From Dietzia cinnamea NBRC 102147 (GTDB lineage: Bacteria > Actinomycetota > Actinomycetes > Mycobacteriales > Mycobacteriaceae): a stretch of 64,000 nt of DNA. How positions within the stretch are numbered: position 1 is the first letter of the stretch; each line of letters opens with the position of its first letter. The stretch spans positions 1 through 64,000 of the forward strand of contig NZ_BCSW01000010.1 in NCBI RefSeq assembly GCF_001571065.1, in the 5' to 3' direction. The position numbers were made by a program, and so were the translations under genes. Under the pieces are notes generated by a model that did no database searches, was not told where the DNA came from, and saw only the letters and a program-made list of their open reading frames with translations. Of this stretch, positions 1 to 6,932 are shown in pieces.

Positions 1-1060
1 CCGCCCGCCGGCGGGCGGCGCCGCGGCGACGCAGTTCCGGCGGCGCGGGATCGAGGACGACGGCACCCGAGGGGATCCGGTCCGCGCCCGGTTCGCGCAG
101 GATCAGGCGGTCCCCGATCCGCATCGGCAGCGGCGCGGAGATCGCCAGCCGCGCGTGGCGCTCGTCGAGGGGCCGGACGCGGGCGGCCACCGCCGCGGAG
201 CCGAGATGCACCATGATCTGCTCGGGCAGCGCGTCGGTCCGCCCGTCGACCCGCACGTCGACCGTGTCGACCGCCCGCCAGCGGCCCGGCGCGACCAGGG
301 TGCTGCCCCGCGGGACGTCGTCGGCGGCGACCCCGCGGAGGTTCACGGCCACCCGCGCCACCGCGGTCACCTCGTCCCGCGTGTGCCCGAGCGACTGCAG
401 GCCACGCACGGTGACGCGCTGGCCCGACGGACCGAGTTCGAGCGAGTCGCCCACGCGGATCGTGCCGGCGGGCAAGGTCCCGGTGACGACCGTGCCGGCG
501 CCGCCGATCGTGAACGAGCGGTCCACCCACAGGCGCACGTCGGCATCGGGGTCGGGCCGGGGCAAGAGCGAGCCGAGCTCGGCCAGCTCGGCGCGCAGTC
601 GGTCCATGCCCTCGCCGGTGACCGCGGAGACGCACACGGCCGGGATGTCGGCGAGCGGGGTCCCGGCGAGCGCCTCGCGGGCCTCCGCCAATGCGAGCTC
701 CGGCTCCAGCAGGTCACTGCGGGTGATCACCAGGATCCCGTGCCGCACCCGCAGGGCCGCGAGGGCGTCGAGGTGCTCGGCGGACTGCGGCATCCAGCCG
801 TCGTCGGCCGCCACGACGAACATCACCGCCGGCACCGGCCCCACTCCGGCGAGCATGTTCGGGACGAACCGCCGGTGCCCGGGCACGTCGACGAACGCGA
901 CGGTCCGGCCGTCCTCGAGGGTGGTGGAGGCGTAGCCGAGGTCGATCGTCAGTCCGCGGCGCCGTTCCTCGTCCCACCGGTCGGGCTCCTCGCCCGTCAG
1001 CGCGCGGACGAGCGTCGACTTGCCGTGATCGACGTGCCCGGCGGTGGCCACGACGAACAT
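1..1060 (-). CDS. selB: Selenocysteine-specific elongation factor SelB (partial, C-terminus beyond window)
   Basis: SelB is the GTPase that carries selenocysteinyl-tRNA to the ribosome at UGA codons marked by a SECIS hairpin. The reading frame opens MFVVATAGHVDHGKSTLVRALT, whose GHVDHGKST is the P-loop of translational GTPases. DVPGHRRF (G3-type) follows, then an EF-Tu-like beta-barrel region (VDRSFTIGGAGTVVTGTLP). About 353 residues are visible. The winged-helix domains that bind SECIS lie off the left edge. The ATG shares one base with the selA stop (TGATG), so the two are translationally coupled. Identification is firm from the motif order and from the selA/tRNA-Sec neighbours. Confidence 0.95.
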   Translation of the reverse strand, partial: MFVVATAGHVDHGKSTLVRALTGEEPDRWDEERRRGLTIDLGYASTTLEDGRTVAFVDVPGHRRFVPNMLAGVGPVPAVMFVVAADDGWMPQSAEHLDALAALRVRHGILVITRSDLLEPELALAEAREALAGTPLADIPAVCVSAVTGEGMDRLRAELAELGSLLPRPDPDADVRLWVDRSFTIGGAGTVVTGTLPAGTIRVGDSLELGPSGQRVTVRGLQSLGHTRDEVTAVARVAVNLRGVAADDVPRGSTLVAPGRWRAVDTVDVRVDGRTDALPEQIMVHLGSAAVAARVRPLDERHARLAISAPLPMRIGDRLILREPGADRIPSGAVVLDPAPPELRRRGAARRRA

Positions 1061-2379
1061 CAGGCGAGCGCCCCCACGCGGAGCACGAGCGTCGCGAGCT
1101 CGTCGTCGTCACCCGGAGGCAACGCCCGCAGATCCAGGAGGCACCGGCCTGCGGCGACCCGCCCCAGGACGGCGGGGCGGCCGGCGCGCAGCGCGTCGGC
1201 GAAGGAGTCCGGCAGGGACACCGCGGCGCTGGGGAGCTCGACGCCCGGTGCACCGCCGCCGCCGACGGCCGCGACCGACCGCACGGCCCGCGCGTCCACC
1301 CCCGCGTCGTGCAGACGGCCGGCGATGCGCTCGGCGCGCGACATGAGCTCGACGGGGTCCGCCTCGAGCCCCGCCACGACGGGCGGGCGAGGCCCCCGCA
1401 ACGTCGCCTCAAGCGCCGCGAGGGTGAGCTTGTCGACCCGCAGCGCGCGGGCGAGCGGGTGGCGCCGCAGGCGGTGGACGAGCTCGGCGTCGCCCGCCAG
1501 GACCCCGGCCTGCGGGCCGCCGAGCAGCTTGTCGCCGCTCGAGGTGACGAGGTCCGCACCCGCGGCGAGCGTGGTCGTCATGTCCGGCTCGTCGGGGAGC
1601 GCGGGATGGGGCGTGAGCAGGCCCGAGCCGATGTCGACGACCAGCGGCACGCCGAGACCGCGGAGATCGGCGGGCGGGACGGACGAGGTGAAGCCGCTCA
1701 CCACAAAGTTCGACGGGTGCACCTTGAGGACGAACGCGGTGGTGTCGTCGATGGCGCGGGCGTAGTCCTCGGCGTTGACGCGGTTAGTCGTACCGACCTC
1801 CCGCAGGCGCGTGCCCGTGGACTCGAGCAGCTCGGGCAGACGGAAGCCGTCGCCGATCTCGACCATCTCGCCGCGCGCGATGACGACCGTGCGGCCCGGG
1901 CCGCCCAGCGCCGTCACGGCCAGCGCGAGGGCGGCCGCGCCGTTGTTCACCACGTGCACGTCACCGGCCGTCGGGACCGCCGCGCGCAGGGCGTCCAGCG
2001 CCCCGCGGCCCCGCCTGCCGCGGCGTCCCGTCGCCAGATCCAGCTCCACGTCGTTGGTCCCCGCCGCCTCGGCGAGTGCCCGCACCGCGGCATCGGACAG
2101 CGGCGCGCGGCCGAGGTTGGTGTGCAGCAGCACGCCGCTGGCGTTGAGGACCCGGGTCAGGGTCACCGCGGCGGTGGGCAGGGCCGCGACGACGGCGTCG
2201 ACGATGCTCGCCGGGTCGAGGTCGCCCGAGCGGGCCCGCTGCTGCGCGCGCCGGATCTCTGTCTTGACCAACTCGCGGCCCAGGTCGGCGACGGCGGCGG
2301 CGAGCCGGGGATCGCGGAGCAGGACGTCGGTGGACGGGATGCGTCGGCGTGGATCGTCGGAAGCGGGCCGGGGCGGCAC
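1060..2379 (-). CDS. selA: L-seryl-tRNA(Sec) selenium transferase SelA
   Basis: SelA is a PLP enzyme that converts seryl-tRNA(Sec) to selenocysteinyl-tRNA(Sec) with selenophosphate. The frame shows the N-terminal RVLNASGVLLHTNLGRAPL segment, a VNNGAAALALAV stretch, and the PLP-lysine region TSSGDKLLGGPQAG. It ends one base into selB. The start is uncertain. The coordinate given uses the first in-frame GTG (439 residues), which has no visible ribosome-binding site. An ATC at 2437-2435 sits five bases behind a strong AAGGGGAG and would give 458 residues, nearer to the E. coli protein. No ATG, GTG or TTG lies between the tRNA end and that GTG. Confidence 0.92.
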   Translation of the reverse strand: MPPRPASDDPRRRIPSTDVLLRDPRLAAAVADLGRELVKTEIRRAQQRARSGDLDPASIVDAVVAALPTAAVTLTRVLNASGVLLHTNLGRAPLSDAAVRALAEAAGTNDVELDLATGRRGRRGRGALDALRAAVPTAGDVHVVNNGAAALALAVTALGGPGRTVVIARGEMVEIGDGFRLPELLESTGTRLREVGTTNRVNAEDYARAIDDTTAFVLKVHPSNFVVSGFTSSVPPADLRGLGVPLVVDIGSGLLTPHPALPDEPDMTTTLAAGADLVTSSGDKLLGGPQAGVLAGDAELVHRLRRHPLARALRVDKLTLAALEATLRGPRPPVVAGLEADPVELMSRAERIAGRLHDAGVDARAVRSVAAVGGGGAPGVELPSAAVSLPDSFADALRAGRPAVLGRVAAGRCLLDLRALPPGDDDELATLVLRVGALA

Positions 2380-2460
2380 CGAGCGTGGATCGTCGGCGGC
2401 GGTCCGCGTGGGCCCCGCGGGCGGCTGCTCGGCGATCGTCGCTCCCCTTACGGACGGTTG

Positions 2461-2556
2461 TGGCGGAGGCGGACGGGAATCGAACCCGCCTGACCGAGAT
2501 ACTCGGCCACGTCGGTTTTGAAGACCGCGGGGACCACCAGGTGCCCGGACGCCTCC
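2461..2556 (-). tRNA. selC: tRNA-Sec (anticodon UCA)
   Basis: The 96-nt minus-strand RNA begins GGAGGCG and ends CGCCTCC-G-CCA, so the acceptor pairs over seven clear base pairs with an encoded CCA. The anticodon loop is CTTCAAA (anticodon TCA). The long variable arm GGCCGAG/CTCGGTC pairs over seven positions, and the T arm is GCGGG-TTCGATT-CCCGT. Length, long variable arm and UCA anticodon are the marks of selenocysteine tRNA. It lies just upstream of selA on the same strand and is probably co-transcribed. Confidence 0.95.
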
Positions 2557-2625
2557 CTGCCACCACGAGGGTAGGCGTTCGTCGCCGGACGCGCCCGGTG
2601 ATCCTCGCGCGTGGGTGCCCACCAG

Positions 2626-2685
2626 CCGCTCTCGTGGTCACCCGCCCGGCCGCTCTCGTGGTCACCCGCCCGGCCGCTCGCGTGG
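2626..2685. repeat. Tandem 24-bp direct repeat upstream of selD
   Basis: Two perfect 24-bp units (2626-2649 and 2650-2673, beginning CCGCTCTCGTGGTCACCCG) are followed by a partial third copy (2674-2685). They fill most of the spacer between tRNA-Sec and selD, directly before the selD start, where the selD promoter or leader should be. No function is evident. Confidence 0.8.
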
Positions 2686-2698
2686 CTAGGGTCGGGGC

Positions 2699-3709
2699 AT
2701 GGCCACCGACACCACTTCGTCCCCCGCCCGGTTGACCTCGTACGCCCACGGTGGCGGTTGCGCCTGCAAGATCCCGCCCGGCGCGCTGGAGAACGTCGTC
2801 TCCGGACTCGTCGGGGCCCCGGTCCGCGATCCGGCCGCGGAACTCATCGTGGGCCTCGACGACGGCGACGACGCGGCGGCGGTGCGGATCACCGGTGGCC
2901 GGGCCGTCATCAGCACCGCCGACTTCTTCACCCCCGTCGTCGACGACCCGTACGACTGGGGGCGCATCGCCGCGGCCAACGCGCTGTCCGACGTCTACGC
3001 GATGGGCGGGACGCCGATCATGGCGATCAACCTGCTGTGCTGGCCGATGGACGTCCTGCCGTACGAGATGGCCGGAGAGGTGCTGCGTGGCGCCCAGGAG
3101 GTGGCCGGCGCCGCCGGATGCCACGTGGCCGGCGGGCACAGCGTCGACGACCCCGAGCCCAAGTACGGCATGGCCGTCACCGGGCTGGCGGACCCGGACC
3201 GGCTGCTGCGCAATGACGCGGGCCGGGCCGGGATGCCGCTGTCGCTCACCAAGCCGCTGGGGATCGGGATGCTCAACTGTCGGCACAAGAACACCGGGGA
3301 GGTGAGCCGCGAGGCGATCGAGACGATGACCACCCTCAACGACGTCGCCTCCCGGGACGCCCTGGCCGCCGGGGTCGAGTGCGCCACGGACGTCACCGGG
3401 TTCGGCCTGCTCGGCCACCTGTACAAGATGGCCCGGGCCAGCGGCGTCTCGGCCGTGATCGACCCCGCCGCGGTGCCCTACCTCGAGGGCGCCCGTCAGG
3501 CGCTCGCCGACGGATACGTCAGCGGCGGGACGCGCCGCAACCTCGACTGGGTACGTCCGCACCTCGCGGCCGACGTGGACGAGGACGAGCTGCTCCTGCT
3601 CGCCGACGCCCAGACCTCCGGCGGGCTGCTCGTGGCCGGGGAGATCCCGGGGGGCACCGTGATCGGCGAACTCGTCCCCGCCGGAGACGCGGCGATCACC
3701 GTGCGCTGA
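2699..3709 (+). CDS. selD: Selenide, water dikinase (selenophosphate synthetase) SelD
   Basis: SelD makes selenophosphate from selenide and ATP, the selenium donor for SelA. The 336-residue protein has the N-terminal catalytic segment SYAHGGGCACKIPP, matching the HGxGCxCK signature with Cys21, Cys23 and Lys24. This is a cysteine form, not a selenoprotein. Further family segments are DDAAAVRITGGRAVISTADFFTP, AINLLCWP and GGHSVDDPEPKYGMAVTG. Length is normal for the family. It is transcribed divergently from tRNA-Sec-selA-selB, so the selenocysteine synthesis machinery is together here. Confidence 0.95.
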   Translation: MATDTTSSPARLTSYAHGGGCACKIPPGALENVVSGLVGAPVRDPAAELIVGLDDGDDAAAVRITGGRAVISTADFFTPVVDDPYDWGRIAAANALSDVYAMGGTPIMAINLLCWPMDVLPYEMAGEVLRGAQEVAGAAGCHVAGGHSVDDPEPKYGMAVTGLADPDRLLRNDAGRAGMPLSLTKPLGIGMLNCRHKNTGEVSREAIETMTTLNDVASRDALAAGVECATDVTGFGLLGHLYKMARASGVSAVIDPAAVPYLEGARQALADGYVSGGTRRNLDWVRPHLAADVDEDELLLLADAQTSGGLLVAGEIPGGTVIGELVPAGDAAITVR

Positions 3710-3731
3710 CGGGGCCGGTTTCCCCGCGCCT

Positions 3732-3794
3732 CGCCGAGCAGAGGGTTTCGCACACCCGCTCTCGGGCGATACCGGCGAAATCCTCTGCTCGGCG
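3732..3794. repeat. Long imperfect palindrome between convergent selD and M20 gene
   Basis: CGCCGAGCAGAGG (3732-3744) is matched by its exact inverse at 3782-3794. The pairing continues inward through GTTTCG/CGAAAT, giving a stem of about 19 bp with one G-T pair and a loop of about 25 nt. It lies between two convergent genes, so it may serve as a two-way terminator. It resembles the element at 30826-30890 in length and in the shared GTTTCGCACA segment. Confidence 0.75.
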
Positions 3795-3856
3795 GGAGAG
3801 TGAGCGCCCAAAGGCGGGAGGGTGAGCGCACGAGGGCGGGAGAGTGAGCGCGCGCG
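3791..3856. repeat. Three 22-bp tandem repeats
   Basis: Units at 3791-3812, 3813-3834 and 3835-3856 share GGCGGGAGRGTGAGCGC, with variation in the last five bases. The first unit starts inside the right arm of the preceding palindrome. The array lies just past the end of the M20 gene. Confidence 0.8.
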
Positions 3857-3877
3857 GCCGGGATCCGCCCCGCCAGC

Positions 3878-5065
3878 TCAGGCGGGGCGGTCGAGGCGGG
3901 CGAACGCGTCGAAGATGCGGGCACCGTGGGCCAGCGCCCGCTCGTCCAGCACGAAGCCCGGATGGTGGAGATCCGTCTCCTCGGACTCGCCGTCCCACAC
4001 CCCCAACCGCAGGTAGACGCCGGGGATCTCCTCGGTGTACCAGGCGAAGTCCTCGCCGCCGCTGGACTGGTCGGCGGTGCCCACCCCGTCGGTTCCGAGT
4101 ACCGATTCGACGGCCTTCGCCGCGAGGTCGGCGCACTCGTCGTCGTTCACCACGGGCGGCACACCCTGGATGTACTCGACCTCAGTGCGCGCCCCGTACA
4201 GGGCACCGATCCGCTCGACCGTCTCGCGGACCAGCGGCTCGACGGTCGCCCACACATCCCGGTCCGCACTGCGCAGCGTGCCCCAGATCTCGCCCGAGTC
4301 GGGGATGACGTTGGGCGCGGACCCGCCGGCCTTGAACGAGGCCCACGTGAGCACGGTGCCGGACCGCGGGTCGATCCGCCGGTCGATCACGCCCGTGACG
4401 CCCGTGACGATCTGGGCGAGGGTGAAGACGGTGTCCTGGGTCTCGTGCGGACGCGCGGTGTGCCCGCCGTCCGAGTGGACGGTGATGCCGATCTTGGCGT
4501 TGGACGAGGTGATGGCCCCGCCGGTCACGCCCACCTCGCCGACCGGGCGGTGCGGGTCGCAGTGCAGCGCGAGGATGCGGTCGACGCCCTTGACCACGCC
4601 CTCCTCGACGCAGTCCTTGGCACCGCCGGGCATCGTCTCCTCGGCCGGCTGGAAAATCAGGCGCACCGGGCGGGGCGGCGGGTCGGCGACCAGCATCTCG
4701 GCGGCGCCCAGCAGCATCGCCGTGTGGCCGTCGTGCCCGCAGGAGTGGCTGACGCCCTCGACCTCGGAGGAGAAGGACTCGCCGGACTCCTCGCTCATGG
4801 CCAGCGCGTCGATGTCCGCGCGCAGCGCCACCACGTCGGTCGACGTGGCCCCGTCGGCGGCCGCGATGTCGCACCACAGCCCGGTGCCCACCTCGAACCG
4901 CTCGGGCTTGAGCCCCATCGAGCGGAGCTCGCCCTCGATGTACTCGGTCGTCTCCCGCTCCTCGTAGGACAGCTCGGGGTGGGCGTGGATGTGCCGCCGC
5001 CACCCGACGAGCCGGCCCTCGAACCCGGTCGGGTCGGGGGTCTCATTCTTCTTGCGTCCGAACAT
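3878..5065 (-). CDS. M20-family amidohydrolase/aminoacylase-type peptidase
   Basis: This 395-residue metallo-hydrolase belongs to the M20D group (IAA-amino-acid, N-acyl-amino-acid and aminobenzoyl-glutamate hydrolases). Metal ligands are visible as SHSCGHDGHTAM (Cys109, His111), QPAEE (Glu142-Glu143) and ALHCDP (His168). The C-terminal ligand region is LHHPGF. The N-terminal RRHIHAHPELSYEE block is typical. There is no signal peptide, so it should act in the cytosol. It is the last gene of a four-gene operon and overlaps the S9 peptidase gene by 23 bp. The natural substrate is not predictable. Its company of two amide-forming ligases suggests it hydrolyses an amide made by them. Confidence 0.85.
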   Translation of the reverse strand: MFGRKKNETPDPTGFEGRLVGWRRHIHAHPELSYEERETTEYIEGELRSMGLKPERFEVGTGLWCDIAAADGATSTDVVALRADIDALAMSEESGESFSSEVEGVSHSCGHDGHTAMLLGAAEMLVADPPPRPVRLIFQPAEETMPGGAKDCVEEGVVKGVDRILALHCDPHRPVGEVGVTGGAITSSNAKIGITVHSDGGHTARPHETQDTVFTLAQIVTGVTGVIDRRIDPRSGTVLTWASFKAGGSAPNVIPDSGEIWGTLRSADRDVWATVEPLVRETVERIGALYGARTEVEYIQGVPPVVNDDECADLAAKAVESVLGTDGVGTADQSSGGEDFAWYTEEIPGVYLRLGVWDGESEETDLHHPGFVLDERALAHGARIFDAFARLDRPA

Positions 5066-6932
5066 CGAACACCTCCTGGCAGAACTGGACCACCCGGTCG
5101 CCGAGACGCTGCCGGTTGGCCAATTTCACGAATTCATGACCTTCGTCCTCGAACAGCAGGACGTCCACCGGTACGCCGCGCCGGCGCAGGAACTCCACGG
5201 CCTGATCGGTCTCGCTGAGCGGCACATTGGTGTCGTGCGCGCCGTGGACGAAGAGCATCGGGACGTCCACGTGGTGGTACCGCCGTAGGGGCGAGACCTC
5301 CCGCAGTAGCTCACGTTCCTGGAGCGGGTTGCCGTACTTGGGGTAGGCGGCCGCGGCGATCCACGGCTCGGTGGTGCGGTAGAAGGTCTGCAGGTCGCTC
5401 ATCCCGCACGCGGCGATTCCGCCTCGCCACCTGCCGGGGTGGCGGACCAGGGTGGCGTTGACCAGGTAGCCGCCGTAGGACCGGCCCGAGACCACCGCCC
5501 GGCCTGGATCGGCGATGCCCTCGTCGATCAGGTGCAGCAACGCGTCCTCGACATCGTCGATGCCGGAGAAGCGACCGTAGCGGTCGTCGGCGTGACTGAA
5601 GAAACGCCCCGAGCCGGTGGAGCCGCGCACGTTGGGCAGGAAGTAGTTCACGCCGATGTCGAGGTAGCGGCGGGCGATGTCGTTGTACCCGGGGCGCGAC
5701 TGCCCCTCGGGACCGCCGTGGAGGTGGACCACGGTCGGGCCCGGTTCGTCGCCGATGTCGGGACGGTAGAGCCAGCCGCTGAGCTGGAGCCCGTCACGGG
5801 CGGTGAACTCGACCAACGTCGGCGCGGGGTCGGGTTGCTCGGGCGGCCGCCCGGTCCACCTGCGGTTGTCCACGTCGTACATCACCACGCGCGGCGGCTG
5901 GTCGAGGCTCTCGATGGTGAGCGCGAGCAACCGGCCGTCTGCGGTGAGCGTGGGTGAGGTCGCCACGACCTCGGGCAGCGGTGGCCGAACGATCACGCGG
6001 GGGCGCTCCGGCCGTAGGTCGAGGACCTCGATCTCCGACAGACCACCGCGCACGTTCCACAGCAGCACCGCGGTCGAGCGGTCCAGGCTCACCTCGACGC
6101 GGTCGAGATCGGCGTCGGTGCGGAACGCCACCGGCCAGGACTCGGTGGAGTCCTCGTCCGCCTCGACCGCGAGCAGGCCCATCCGGTCCGCCGAATGGTC
6201 GCTGCGGACGACCATCCGCATGGGACGGTCGTCGTCCCCCGCGTCGAGGATGACCCCGGCGTCCGTGGTGGAGCCGGTGTCGACGGGTAGCAGTGGCCAC
6301 CACCGGCCGTCGGGGACGATGCGCAGCAACTCGCGGTTACCGCGGGCACCCACCCGGAACAGCGCGGCTCCGTCCCACGCGTGGACCAGTGCACCGCCCA
6401 TCCGTCGATCGACGACGGTGTGCTCCCCGGTCTCGGGGTCCACGAGGCGGCCCTCGGCCAGGCCCTCGGAGTCGAACGCCGTCACCGCGAGCAGGTCGCC
6501 GTCCCAGCCGACGATCTGGACGGTGGCGTCGCCCACGGTGTCGACGGGGTAGACGTCGTGATCGTCGGGGTCGGTGGTGACCAGCCAGATCCGTTCGCGC
6601 TCGCCGCCGTCCGGGGCGACCTCGCAGGCGAGCCACCTGCCGTTGGGCGAGTAGGCCACGCGGCGCACGGGGCCGTCGACGGGCAGCACGACGTCGCGCT
6701 CCGGCCCGGCCCCGTCCAGCCCACCCGGCCCCAACGGCCGCTGCACGGCGCGCGGGTAGCCGGTGCGCTCGGTGACCACACACGCCAACATCGACCCGTC
6801 GGGCGACAGGTTGGGGGACGTGGTGTGGCGGATCTGGGTGGCCCCCCCGGCGGCGTCGTCGGGTGGTCCCGCGACGTCGCGGGACTCGGCCTCCTCGGTG
6901 ACCTCGACGTCGACCTCGGTGGTGTCAGGCAC
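5043..6932 (-). CDS. S9-family (prolyl oligopeptidase-like) serine peptidase
   Basis: The 629-residue protein has an N-terminal beta-propeller-like half (repeats such as SPNGRWLACEV and SPDGSMLACV) and a C-terminal alpha/beta-hydrolase half. The catalytic triad can be read as GRSYGG (Ser485), HGAHDTN (Asp567) and DEGHEF (His599). The oxyanion region is HLHGGPEGQ. No export signal is visible. The gene overlaps the upstream ligase gene by 8 bp and the downstream M20 gene by 23 bp, so all are translationally coupled. It probably cleaves or remodels short peptides or acyl-peptides; specificity is unknown. Confidence 0.88.
   Translation of the reverse strand: MPDTTEVDVEVTEEAESRDVAGPPDDAAGGATQIRHTTSPNLSPDGSMLACVVTERTGYPRAVQRPLGPGGLDGAGPERDVVLPVDGPVRRVAYSPNGRWLACEVAPDGGERERIWLVTTDPDDHDVYPVDTVGDATVQIVGWDGDLLAVTAFDSEGLAEGRLVDPETGEHTVVDRRMGGALVHAWDGAALFRVGARGNRELLRIVPDGRWWPLLPVDTGSTTDAGVILDAGDDDRPMRMVVRSDHSADRMGLLAVEADEDSTESWPVAFRTDADLDRVEVSLDRSTAVLLWNVRGGLSEIEVLDLRPERPRVIVRPPLPEVVATSPTLTADGRLLALTIESLDQPPRVVMYDVDNRRWTGRPPEQPDPAPTLVEFTARDGLQLSGWLYRPDIGDEPGPTVVHLHGGPEGQSRPGYNDIARRYLDIGVNYFLPNVRGSTGSGRFFSHADDRYGRFSGIDDVEDALLHLIDEGIADPGRAVVSGRSYGGYLVNATLVRHPGRWRGGIAACGMSDLQTFYRTTEPWIAAAAYPKYGNPLQERELLREVSPLRRYHHVDVPMLFVHGAHDTNVPLSETDQAVEFLRRRGVPVDVLLFEDEGHEFVKLANRQRLGDRVVQFCQEVFDVRTQEE

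Noticed and set aside
2438-2622. N-terminal extension of selA through the tRNA
   Set aside because: The codons before 2461 are the tRNA-Sec sequence read as protein (GGFDSRPPPP), so they cannot be the start of SelA.
2349-2735. Plus-strand frame covering tRNA-Sec and the selD promoter
   Set aside because: It runs through the tRNA and tandem repeats and shows no protein features.
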